Shown: one piece after another, positions 1-5,444 of the stretch | Numbering within the stretch: the stretch's first letter is position 1 | Layout of the letters: the number at the start of each line of letters is the position of its first letter | From: an uncultured Clostridia bacterium | GTDB lineage: Bacteria; Bacillota; Clostridia; Oscillospirales; CAG-272 | Direction of reading: 5' to 3' | DNA length: 5,444 nt | Assembly: GCA_904502055.1 (NCBI GenBank) | Contig: CAJGDZ010000121.1 | Location: forward strand, 1 to 5,444 | The notes under the pieces: model-generated | The model's input: only the letters and a program-made list of their open reading frames with translations | Told to the model about the DNA's origin: nothing | The model's database searches: none | Position numbers and translations under genes: made by a program

Positions 1-1188
1 CGTGTGCGTATCGGACTGGCGAAGCAAATATTCCACCTCGTGGATCTTATACGCGGTATTGACCGTGACCAGCACTGCGCCAAGCTTTACCGTTGCCCAG
101 AAGGCAATGTACCATTGCGGCACGTTGGAGCACCAGACGGCAACGTGTGTGCCGGCCTTTACGCCCATAGCGATCAGCACGCGGGCAAACTCGTCCACGT
201 CGTCGCGGAACTCGCTATAGGTACGGGTATAGTCCAGCGTGGTATACTTAAAGGCATACTGGTCGGGAAATTCCTCAACCATACGGTCAAGAACCTGTGA
301 AAACGTCGCGTCGATCAGGCGGTCCTTCTCCCAAACGTATTTACCCGTATGGGCACGGTTATAGTAAAGCGCCTTCTCGTTCTTCGAGGTGTCGCCAAAC
401 TGTCTCATATAGTTGACAAACTGAGCGAAAATGATCTCCATATCGTCCAGCTCCTCGCACCACTCGGGAGCCCATACCAGCGAAATAAAGCCATCGTAGT
501 TGACCGAGCGAAGCGCCAGCATCATCTCGGCAATCGGAAGCGCACCCTCGCCCATCAGGCAATGGCAAAGCTCGCCGTCCACCATCTCCGCGTCGCTGAT
601 GTGCACGTGACGAACGTATGCGCCGAGGTTCTGGATCATCTGCTCGGGCGTTTCGCCGCTCTCAAAGAAGGAGGCAGACATATCCCAAAGCGCGCCAAGA
701 TTGTCGCAAGCAAAGCAATCCAGAAGATCGCGAAGAAGTGCCGTGCGGCAAAACAGACCCGCCGTTTCCACAACCAGTGTAATGCCCTTTTCCTCAGCCG
801 CGGAGATCACGCGCTCAAGGAGCGCCTTGGTGCGTGCAAACGCCGCATCTACGTCCTCAGCCGCCGCCGCACGGACGCGAACGAACGGAATGTGAAGATT
901 GTCGGCGATCTCCATACACGCCTCGATCTCGCCCACCGTCTTGTCCGCCTCACTCGCGTCGGCAATGTCACCGATCACGTCGATACACGGGATGGAAAGC
1001 TTGCGCTCATAAAGCTTGCGAAGCGTAGAGGCGGCGGCGTAATCGTGGAACGCGCCGTCCTTGTCGGTAAACAATTTATTATAAATATTATGAAGCTCGA
1101 TGCCCTGAAACTTGACGTTTTCTGCCATGTCGCAGAAGGCCTCGAAGCTGATCTCATGCCAGCCCTTTGTGGAAAATGAAAGCTTCAT
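1..1188 (-). CDS. Fusion protein: N-terminal xylose-isomerase-like TIM barrel + C-terminal AMP-forming acyl-CoA synthetase (partial, 3' end off window)
   Basis: Seen: from the ATG at 1188-1186 the frame stays open for 396 codons to the window edge with no stop. Residues ~1-262 resemble a sugar phosphate isomerase/epimerase barrel (AP-endonuclease-2 / xylose-isomerase-like): opening 'MKLSFSTKGW', 'GIELHN' (29-34), 'LVVETAG' (138-144), 'LWDMSAS' (167-173), 'VRHVHISD' (192-199), 'GEGALP' (213-218), 'DGFISLVW' (232-239). E141, D169 and H196 sit where this family binds its divalent metal; the expected fourth ligand, a Glu near 238, is Val. After a linker (~263-285), residues 286-396 read as the start of an ANL-superfamily ligase: 'TFSQVLDRMVEEFPDQYA', 'TYSEFRDDVDEFARVL', 'KLGAVLVTVNTAYK', 'YLLRQSD'. 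The P-loop-like 'SGTTGxPKG' and the catalytic Lys would lie off the window. The ATG is supported by AGGAGG 7 bases upstream and lies 2 bases after the stop of the LeuA-like gene. The acyl substrate and sugar substrate cannot be told from the sequence; a cytosolic protein is inferred because I see no signal peptide. Confidence 0.85.
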   Translation of the reverse strand, partial: MKLSFSTKGWHEISFEAFCDMAENVKFQGIELHNIYNKLFTDKDGAFHDYAAASTLRKLYERKLSIPCIDVIGDIADASEADKTVGEIEACMEIADNLHIPFVRVRAAAAEDVDAAFARTKALLERVISAAEEKGITLVVETAGLFCRTALLRDLLDCFACDNLGALWDMSASFFESGETPEQMIQNLGAYVRHVHISDAEMVDGELCHCLMGEGALPIAEMMLALRSVNYDGFISLVWAPEWCEELDDMEIIFAQFVNYMRQFGDTSKNEKALYYNRAHTGKYVWEKDRLIDATFSQVLDRMVEEFPDQYAFKYTTLDYTRTYSEFRDDVDEFARVLIAMGVKAGTHVAVWCSNVPQWYIAFWATVKLGAVLVTVNTAYKIHEVEYLLRQSDTHT

Positions 1189-1190
1189 AC

Positions 1191-2570
1191 TCACGCCTCC
1201 TCGTATACGATCTTATTGACGGCACCAAGATACGCGCGAATGGCCGCGCCGATAATGTCGGTGGAAATACCGTTGCCCGAATACAGCTTGCCGTCCGCAC
1301 GCAGACGAACCAGCGCCGAGCCCATAGCCTCCTTGCCCTCGGTTACCGCCTGGATCTGGAAATCATCCAGCTCGTAGTGGTGACCGATGATCTGCTCGAT
1401 GGCACGGAACGCCGCGTCTACCGGACCGTCGCCAATGCAAACGCCCTGCATACGCGTCTCACCCTTCATCAGCGTGATCTGCGCGCTCGAGGCGATGATG
1501 TTGCCGTTATTGATAACGTAGTTTTCAAGCACATAGGTAGCCGGACACTGAAGCGCTACGCTGGCAACGATGGCCTCCAGCTCCTTAGCGCCCACCTTTT
1601 TCTTGGCGGCCACGCGCAAAAACTCCTCAAACACCTTGCCGGTGTCCTCCTCGCCGAGATCGTAGCCCAGCTTGAGTACAGCCGCCGCCACCGCCTCGCG
1701 GTCATCTGCGGCATCTAAGTACCAGTCACCCTTATCCGCGCCGATCACGGTCTTGGTGATCTTCTCGTTCTTGGCGTTGTCGGCGATCCAGGTGATCTGC
1801 CCTACCGTGCGGTGAAGCTCGGTAAAGCGGATGGTAGAGGAGAAGCCATAGCGATCGCCGCAGTTACGGACCATATCCGAGAAGGTCTCAAGCGGAATGC
1901 CGCTTCCGCCAACCGAAGCCTTTACGCCGGCCGCGCCGCGGCAGATGGCCAGAATGGCCTCGGCAGTCGCCAGACCGTTCTTATTGTCACAGGAGACGCT
2001 GAGCGGAAGCGCAGTCTTTGCCATAATGCCCTCGGCAAACGCCGCAAAATCATCGGGGAGAAGCTCGGCCGCACTGTCGCAAACCGAAACACTCGTGGCA
2101 CCTGCCGCCTCGGCCGCCGCAATGGCCGCAGACAGGAATTCCGGCTCGGCCCTTGTCGCATCCACCGCGCAAAATTCCACGTCCGCGCAAGCCTCCTTGG
2201 CCATGGCCACGATGTACGAGATCCACTCCAGCATCTTCGGGGCCTTTTTATGACAGATGTATTCCATACCGACGGGCGACGTCGGAAGCTCAATGCGAAT
2301 GCGCGGCTTTTGCGCGTGGCAAAGTGCCGCCACGGCATCCTTCACGCTCTCCTCGGTAAGACCTGCCCCCACCGAAAGGATGCTCTTTTTTACAAAAGAC
2401 GAAACCGTCTTTACCAACAAAATATCGGTCTTGCCGCTCTTGATCTCAGGCAATTCAATGATGTCCACACCCAGCCTCTCCAGCTGGCGCGCGATTTCGA
2501 TCTTCTCTTTAAAGCTGAAAACGCTTCCCTCTCTGCAAAGTGTGCTATCTGCCACAACAATGGATTTCAT
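1191..2570 (-). CDS. LeuA-family protein with degenerate catalytic barrel and intact alpha-isopropylmalate synthase regulatory domain
   Basis: 459 residues, shorter than typical bacterial LeuA (about 510-560). Residues ~1-270 form an HMGL-like/DRE-TIM barrel recognisable as LeuA-type: 'ADSTLCREG' (7-15), 'GVDIIELP' (34-41), 'TSPVGMEY' (97-104), 'VEFCAVDATRAEPEFL' (131-146), 'LLPDDF' (170-175). Residues ~325-459 match the LeuA dimer/allosteric domain: 'GDGPVDAAFRAI' (380-391), 'AVTEGKEAMGSALVRL' (408-423), 'GNGISTDIIGAAIRAYL' (432-448). Family enzymes carry R-D in 'DTTLRDGEQ', an HxH metal motif in 'HxHND.G', and 'GERxGN'. Here these read 'DSTLCREGS', 'SCDNKNG' (193-199; both His gone) and 'GSGIPLE' (222-228), and the His of 'TSxxH' is Gly101. 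Condensation of 2-ketoisovalerate with acetyl-CoA is therefore unlikely, although the Glu of 'EFS' (E132) remains. The frame is intact, has a strong SD and a dedicated T-box, and is the first gene of the operon, so it looks like a maintained pseudoenzyme or leucine-responsive regulatory/partner subunit rather than a decaying gene. An altered aldol-type activity cannot be excluded. Confidence 0.85.
   Translation of the reverse strand: MKSIVVADSTLCREGSVFSFKEKIEIARQLERLGVDIIELPEIKSGKTDILLVKTVSSFVKKSILSVGAGLTEESVKDAVAALCHAQKPRIRIELPTSPVGMEYICHKKAPKMLEWISYIVAMAKEACADVEFCAVDATRAEPEFLSAAIAAAEAAGATSVSVCDSAAELLPDDFAAFAEGIMAKTALPLSVSCDNKNGLATAEAILAICRGAAGVKASVGGSGIPLETFSDMVRNCGDRYGFSSTIRFTELHRTVGQITWIADNAKNEKITKTVIGADKGDWYLDAADDREAVAAAVLKLGYDLGEEDTGKVFEEFLRVAAKKKVGAKELEAIVASVALQCPATYVLENYVINNGNIIASSAQITLMKGETRMQGVCIGDGPVDAAFRAIEQIIGHHYELDDFQIQAVTEGKEAMGSALVRLRADGKLYSGNGISTDIIGAAIRAYLGAVNKIVYEEA
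1196..1202 (-). promoter_or_regulatory. Ribosome binding site of the fusion gene, inside the upstream coding sequence
   Basis: GAGGAGG lies 7 bases before the ATG at 1188 and is formed by the final Glu-Glu-Ala codons of the LeuA-like gene. The order is SD, TGA stop (1193-1191), two bases, ATG. This layout favours translational coupling and fixes the fusion gene's start. Confidence 0.85.
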
Positions 2571-2576
2571 AATCTG

Positions 2577-2583
2577 CTCCTTT
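2577..2583 (-). promoter_or_regulatory. Ribosome binding site of the LeuA-like gene
   Basis: AAAGGAG lies 6 bases before the ATG at 2570 and shortly after the attenuator's T-run. It is a near-ideal Shine-Dalgarno sequence and supports this ATG as the start. Confidence 0.85.
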
Positions 2584-2588
2584 CAAAC

Positions 2589-2625
2589 AAAAAAGCCCTC
2601 GAAACAGCTCTGCTGCTTCGGGGAC
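2589..2625 (-). terminator. T-box-controlled intrinsic terminator (attenuator)
   Basis: GTCCCCGAAGC (2625-2615) pairs with GTTTCGAGGGC (2605-2595) across a 9-base loop, with one mismatch and some G-U pairs, followed directly by six T's (2594-2589). The 5' arm of this hairpin is also the 3' partner of the antiterminator (CGTCCCCG against CGGGG next to the T-box sequence), so the two folds exclude each other, as in the standard T-box attenuation model. Confidence 0.9.
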
Positions 2626-2636
2626 GAAAATTCTTT

Positions 2637-2650
2637 CGCGGTACCACCCC
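2637..2650 (-). promoter_or_regulatory. T-box consensus sequence and tRNA acceptor-binding bulge
   Basis: GGGGTGGTACCGCG matches the T-box consensus GGGTGGNACCGCG. The bulge UGGN (2646-2643) has N = U, which would pair with an A discriminator base, as expected for bacterial tRNA-Leu. This is compatible with leucine but not exclusive to it, since many tRNAs have A73. Confidence 0.95.
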
Positions 2651-2754
2651 GGTTATTGCCATCGCAATCACCTTTACGGATTCCATCAAATCCTCAGCCG
2701 ATAACGGGACTCCCCGTAGCCACTTACTGAATTTCTGCGGCTCTGCTCCGGAAC

Positions 2755-2757
2755 GAG
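2755..2757 (-). promoter_or_regulatory. Probable T-box specifier codon CUC (Leu)
   Basis: In the context AAGU-CUC-GUUCCGGAGC, the position relative to the UCCGGAGC element matches where leucine T-boxes carry their specifier, and the codon is followed by a purine (G), as is usual. CUC fits both the LeuA-like gene downstream and the discriminator reading below. Neighbouring registers (GUC Val, UCU Ser, CGU Arg) are the alternatives; I placed this by eye, without a covariance model. Confidence 0.7.
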
Positions 2758-2858
2758 ACTTGCCATGCCCGATCGCACCGCCTTACACCAACCGACGGTT
2801 CTCTATGCCGATAGAGGACAGACCTTAATTCCTTCATTGCATTTTCAAATGATAAAAA

Positions 2859-2887
2859 ATTATATCACACTTTTTTATCTCTGTCAA
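2859..2887 (-). promoter_or_regulatory. Perfect-consensus sigma-A promoter for the T-box operon
   Basis: TTGACA (2887-2882), a 17-base spacer, and TATAAT (2864-2859), with an extended -10 TG one base upstream of TATAAT. All 12 consensus positions match at the optimal spacing. The -35 box lies just below the alaS terminator, so the operon has its own start. With initiation this strong, control probably rests on T-box attenuation; that is inference. Confidence 0.93.
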
Positions 2888-2898
2888 GAGCCTTTTGC

Positions 2899-2942
2899 AA
2901 AAAAATCAAAAAAGAGTCGCAAGCCTTTGCTTGCGACTCTTT
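2899..2942 (-). terminator. Intrinsic terminator after alaS
   Basis: A perfect 14-bp stem, AAAGAGTCGCAAGC (2942-2929) with GCTTGCGACTCTTT (2924-2911), closes a 4-base AAAG loop. It is followed by a run of T's interrupted by GA (TTTTTTGATTTTTTT, 2913-2899). It begins 4 bases after the alaS stop codon and separates alaS from the T-box operon. Confidence 0.95.
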
Positions 2943-2946
2943 GTAT

Positions 2947-5444
2947 TTACTTCAGCATGCCCTCAAGCGTGCTCTTGGCCGTAGCCAGAGCCTCTGCGAT
3001 CTTGGAGGCGTCCGCGCCGCCCGCCATAGCATTGTCGGGACGTCCGCCGCCCTTACCGCCGGTAACGGCCGCCACAGCGCCGACAAGCTTTCCTGCGTGA
3101 GCGCCTGCCGCTACCGCATCCTTACCTGCCGAGCAAAGGAAGTTGAGCTTTCCGCCCTGATGGATGGCAAGAACCGAAACGGCGTTCGGGTACTTGGCCT
3201 TGATCTCATCGGACAGGCTGCGTGCCGCGTCGATCTGCATATCCGTGAGAGCCGCCGTTACCAGCAGCACAGCGCCCACGGTCTGAGCCTTGTCCATCAG
3301 CTCCGAGAGCTTGGAGCCTGCGAGCTTGGCGTTGAGCGACTCGATCTCCTTCTTGGCCGCGTGAAGCTCGCCCTGAAGCTGGGCGGCACGCTTGGAAAGG
3401 TCGGCAGGCTTTGCCTTGAGCTCACTTGCCACATCGGCAATGGCCTTCTTCTGCTCCTCAAGGATGGCAAGCACCCCAAGACCCGTCGTGCACTCGATAG
3501 GACGAACACCTGCCGCCACCGAGGACTCGGAAAGGATCTTGAACAAGCCCACCTTGGCGGTATTTTCCACGTGCGTACCGCCGCAGAACTCGGTCGAGCA
3601 ATCGCCCATCTTGACCACGCGTACGATCTTGCCGTACTTCTCGCCAAAGAGTGCCATCGCACCCATTTTCTTAGCGCTTTCAATATCGGTCTCCACCGTG
3701 TCCACAGTCACGCCGCGGAGAATATTAGCATTCACGATGGTCTCGACCTTTTCGATCTCCTCGGCGGTCATGGCCGCAAAGTGTGTAAAGTCAAAGCGAC
3801 CGTTCTTCTCATCCACATAGGAGCCGGCCTGCTCAACGTGTGTGCCAAGCACCTCACGGAGCGCCGCCTGAAGAAGATGGAGCGAGGAGTGGTTACGCAT
3901 AATGGCCGCACGACGCTCGCCGTCAACCTCAGCCGAAAGCGTATCGCCCACCTTGATAATGCCCTCATTCATACGGCAGATGTGAAGATATACGCCGTCT
4001 GCCTTCTTGGTATCCAGTACCGAGGCACAAACGGTCTCCGTTCCGATGCAACCCGTATCACCGACCTGACCGCCGCCCTCACCGTAGAAGGGAGTCTTAT
4101 CGAGGATCAGCGTAAACTCACCCTCACCGATCTCCTCCACAAGCATATCATCGGCCAGGATTGCCACGACCTTTGCCTCGGTCTCAAGCGAGGAATAACC
4201 GACAAACTCGGTCTTCTCCAGATTGGAAAGAAGCGACTTGGAGCTCTCGTCCCAGCCACCCACGTTGCCGCGTGCGGCTCTTGCGCGCTCTCTCTGCTCC
4301 TTCATAAGCATTGCAAAGGCATCCTCATCCACTGCAAAGCCCTTTTCCTCCGCGATCTCTCGGGTAAGATCGATCGGGAATCCATAGGTATCGTAAAGCT
4401 TGAACACATCCTCACCCGAAAGGGTCTTTGTTCCCCCTGCCTCACAAGCGGCCATAATGTCGGAAAGGATGGAAAGACCCGAGTCGATGGTCGCGTCAAA
4501 GCGGCTCTCCTCATTGGCGATGATCTTAAGGATATACTCCTTCTTCTCGCCAAGCTCGGGATAGGCACTGATGTTCTCACCGATCACGACCTCGCACAGC
4601 TCGCAAAGGAAGGCACGGTCAATGCCCAGAAGCTTTGCGTGACGGCAAGCGCGACGCAGAATGCGGCGCAAAACGTAGCCGCGTCCCTCGTTCGAGGGAA
4701 TAACGCCGTCGCAGATCATAAAGGTGGAGCTGCGGATATGGTCGGTGATCACGCGGATCGAAATGTCGTTCTTGGCATCGTCGCCGTAGGTCTTACCCGC
4801 GATCGCGCAGACGGTATCCAAAATCTTTCTTACGGTATCAACCTCAAAGAGATTGTCCACGCCCTGCATAACGCAAGCCAGTCTCTCAAGACCCATACCG
4901 GTATCGATATTCTTCTGTGCAAGCTCGGTGTAGTTGCCGTTTCCGTCGTTATTGAACTGCGAGAACACGTTGTTCCAGATCTCCATAAAACGGTCGCAGT
5001 CACAGCCCGGCTTACAGTCGGGCGAGCCACAGCCAAACTTCAGTCCACGGTCGAAATAGATCTCCGAGCAGGGGCCGCAGGGGCCGCTTCCGTGCTCCCA
5101 GAAGTTGTCTGCCTTGCCAAGTCTGACGATCTTCGCGGGGTCAACGCCCACCTTGTCCTTCCAAAGAGCAAAAGCCTCCTCGTCGTTCTCATAGATCGAG
5201 GGCCACAGCAGCTCCACGGGGATCTCCAGCGTTTCGGTCAGGAACTCCCATGCCCACGGAATGGCCTCATACTTGAAATAATCGCCAAAGGAGAAGTTAC
5301 CCAGCATCTCGAAGAAGGTACCGTGACGCGCCGTGTGACCGACTCTTTCAAGGTCGGGCGTACGGATGCACTTCTGACAAGTGCAGACGCGGCGGCGAGG
5401 GGGCTCCTCCTCACCCGTGAAGAACTTCTTCATGGGAGCCATAC
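2947..5444 (-). CDS. alaS: Alanyl-tRNA synthetase (partial, 5' end off window)
   Basis: Class II synthetase that charges tRNA-Ala with alanine in the cytosol and clears mischarged Ser/Gly. 831 residues are visible counting from the Met at 5442. That Met is internal, because the sequence 'MAPMKKFFTGEEEPPRRRV' corresponds to the family's 'NAGMNQFK...' segment, so about 45 N-terminal residues lie beyond the edge. Numbering from that Met: motif 1 'TARHGTFFEMLGNFSFGDYF' (37-56); motif 2 region 'FWEHGSGPCGPCSEIYFDRG' (114-133); a Cys-rich insert with CGxxxCxxxCxCDR spacing (~138-151), seen in clostridial AlaS; motif 3 'DTGMGLERLA' (180-189). The editing domain keeps HxxxH as 'HSSLH' (518-522) and the Cys/His of 'CGGTH' (620-624). 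A helical coiled-coil stretch (~658-712) leads to the C-Ala/DHHA1 domain with 'GGKGGGRPD' (795-803). All hallmark residues are present, so it should be functional. It ends with TAA at 2949-2947, followed by its own terminator. Confidence 0.98.
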   Translation of the reverse strand, partial: MAPMKKFFTGEEEPPRRRVCTCQKCIRTPDLERVGHTARHGTFFEMLGNFSFGDYFKYEAIPWAWEFLTETLEIPVELLWPSIYENDEEAFALWKDKVGVDPAKIVRLGKADNFWEHGSGPCGPCSEIYFDRGLKFGCGSPDCKPGCDCDRFMEIWNNVFSQFNNDGNGNYTELAQKNIDTGMGLERLACVMQGVDNLFEVDTVRKILDTVCAIAGKTYGDDAKNDISIRVITDHIRSSTFMICDGVIPSNEGRGYVLRRILRRACRHAKLLGIDRAFLCELCEVVIGENISAYPELGEKKEYILKIIANEESRFDATIDSGLSILSDIMAACEAGGTKTLSGEDVFKLYDTYGFPIDLTREIAEEKGFAVDEDAFAMLMKEQRERARAARGNVGGWDESSKSLLSNLEKTEFVGYSSLETEAKVVAILADDMLVEEIGEGEFTLILDKTPFYGEGGGQVGDTGCIGTETVCASVLDTKKADGVYLHICRMNEGIIKVGDTLSAEVDGERRAAIMRNHSSLHLLQAALREVLGTHVEQAGSYVDEKNGRFDFTHFAAMTAEEIEKVETIVNANILRGVTVDTVETDIESAKKMGAMALFGEKYGKIVRVVKMGDCSTEFCGGTHVENTAKVGLFKILSESSVAAGVRPIECTTGLGVLAILEEQKKAIADVASELKAKPADLSKRAAQLQGELHAAKKEIESLNAKLAGSKLSELMDKAQTVGAVLLVTAALTDMQIDAARSLSDEIKAKYPNAVSVLAIHQGGKLNFLCSAGKDAVAAGAHAGKLVGAVAAVTGGKGGGRPDNAMAGGADASKIAEALATAKSTLEGMLK

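Larger units (their letters stand above)
2589..2852 (-). promoter_or_regulatory. T-box leader (tRNA-sensing riboswitch), probably specific for tRNA-Leu
   Basis: The untranslated leader of the LeuA-like/fusion operon contains the expected T-box elements in order. An AGAGA element (2805-2801) sits on the 5' side of stem I. A distal stem I hairpin (2799-2777) has arms ACCGTC/GGCGGT around GGTTGGTGTAA. A probable specifier CTC lies at 2757-2755, just before TTCCGGAGC. A stem II hairpin (2742-2718) has arms AGCCGC/GTGGCT and the GAA...AGTA S-turn signature. A stem IIA/B-like ACGGGGAGTCCCGTTAT lies at 2717-2701, the T-box sequence at 2650-2637 and the terminator at 2625-2589. Established mechanism: uncharged cognate tRNA pairs its anticodon with the specifier and its 3' end with the bulge, which stabilises the antiterminator and permits readthrough. 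The 5' end is inferred from the promoter, about 7 bases below its -10 box. Confidence 0.95.

Noticed and set aside
349..1179. Plus-strand open frame of 276 codons
   Set aside because: It is exactly antisense to the fusion gene, codon for codon, and its translation is Arg/Lys/His-rich with no recognisable domain. The minus-strand frame has clear TIM barrel and ligase motifs, an SD and an operon context.
1167..1718. Plus-strand open frame of 183 codons across the LeuA-like/fusion junction
   Set aside because: It reads antisense through the stop/start junction of two coupled genes and shows no domain; a shadow of biased codon use.
1191..2570. Calling this gene functional leuA (2-isopropylmalate synthase)
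   Set aside because: The overall family match is good, but both metal-binding His, the Arg-Asp pair in its normal register, and 'GERxGN' are absent, so a catalytic name would mislead.
1812..2828. Plus-strand open frame of 338 codons spanning part of the LeuA-like gene and the T-box leader
   Set aside because: It is antisense to a gene with clear LeuA-family homology, continues through a structured RNA leader, and has a low-complexity, basic translation. It is a composition shadow.
2571..2887. A small protein gene in the intergenic region
   Set aside because: The stretch is fully explained by the promoter, T-box leader, attenuator and SD, and no short frame has its own convincing ribosome binding site.
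5440..5442. ATG at the right edge as the alaS start
   Set aside because: The sequence after it matches the interior of AlaS, about 45 residues in, and motif 1 follows too soon for a true N-terminus. The gene continues off the window.

Overview
The window looks like a piece of a Firmicutes chromosome, most likely a gut-type member of the class Clostridia. Three things point there: a T-box leader in front of an amino-acid gene, an AlaS of clostridial type (short 'RTPDLERVG' segment after motif-1 entry, plus a Cys-rich insert), and strong AGGAGG-type ribosome binding sites. Every real gene I can support is on the minus strand, so transcription runs from high to low coordinates. The long plus-strand reading frames are antisense shadows of these genes.

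Layout in transcription order: (1) 5444-2947, alanyl-tRNA synthetase (alaS), lacking roughly its first 45 residues because the window begins inside the gene; it ends in a strong intrinsic terminator (2942-2899). (2) 2887-2571, a control region with a perfect-consensus sigma-A promoter, a complete T-box (tRNA-sensing) leader with a probable CUC leucine specifier, and an attenuator. (3) 2570-1191, a LeuA-family protein: the C-terminal leucine-type regulatory domain is well preserved, but nearly all metal-binding and catalytic signatures of the isopropylmalate synthase barrel are replaced. (4) 1188-1, running off the left edge, a single uninterrupted frame that fuses a sugar-phosphate isomerase/epimerase-type TIM barrel to the N-terminal part of an AMP-forming acyl-CoA synthetase (ANL superfamily).

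Genes 3 and 4 are separated by 2 bases, and the ribosome binding site of gene 4 lies inside the last codons of gene 3, so they form a translationally coupled operon under the T-box. The operon would be expressed when charged tRNA-Leu runs short. It makes a probably non-synthesising leucine-domain protein and a bifunctional isomerase-like/acyl-activating protein. This pairing is not a textbook leucine-biosynthesis operon and is the most interesting content here. alaS appears to be an independent upstream unit. I saw no tRNA, rRNA, CRISPR array or mobile element.
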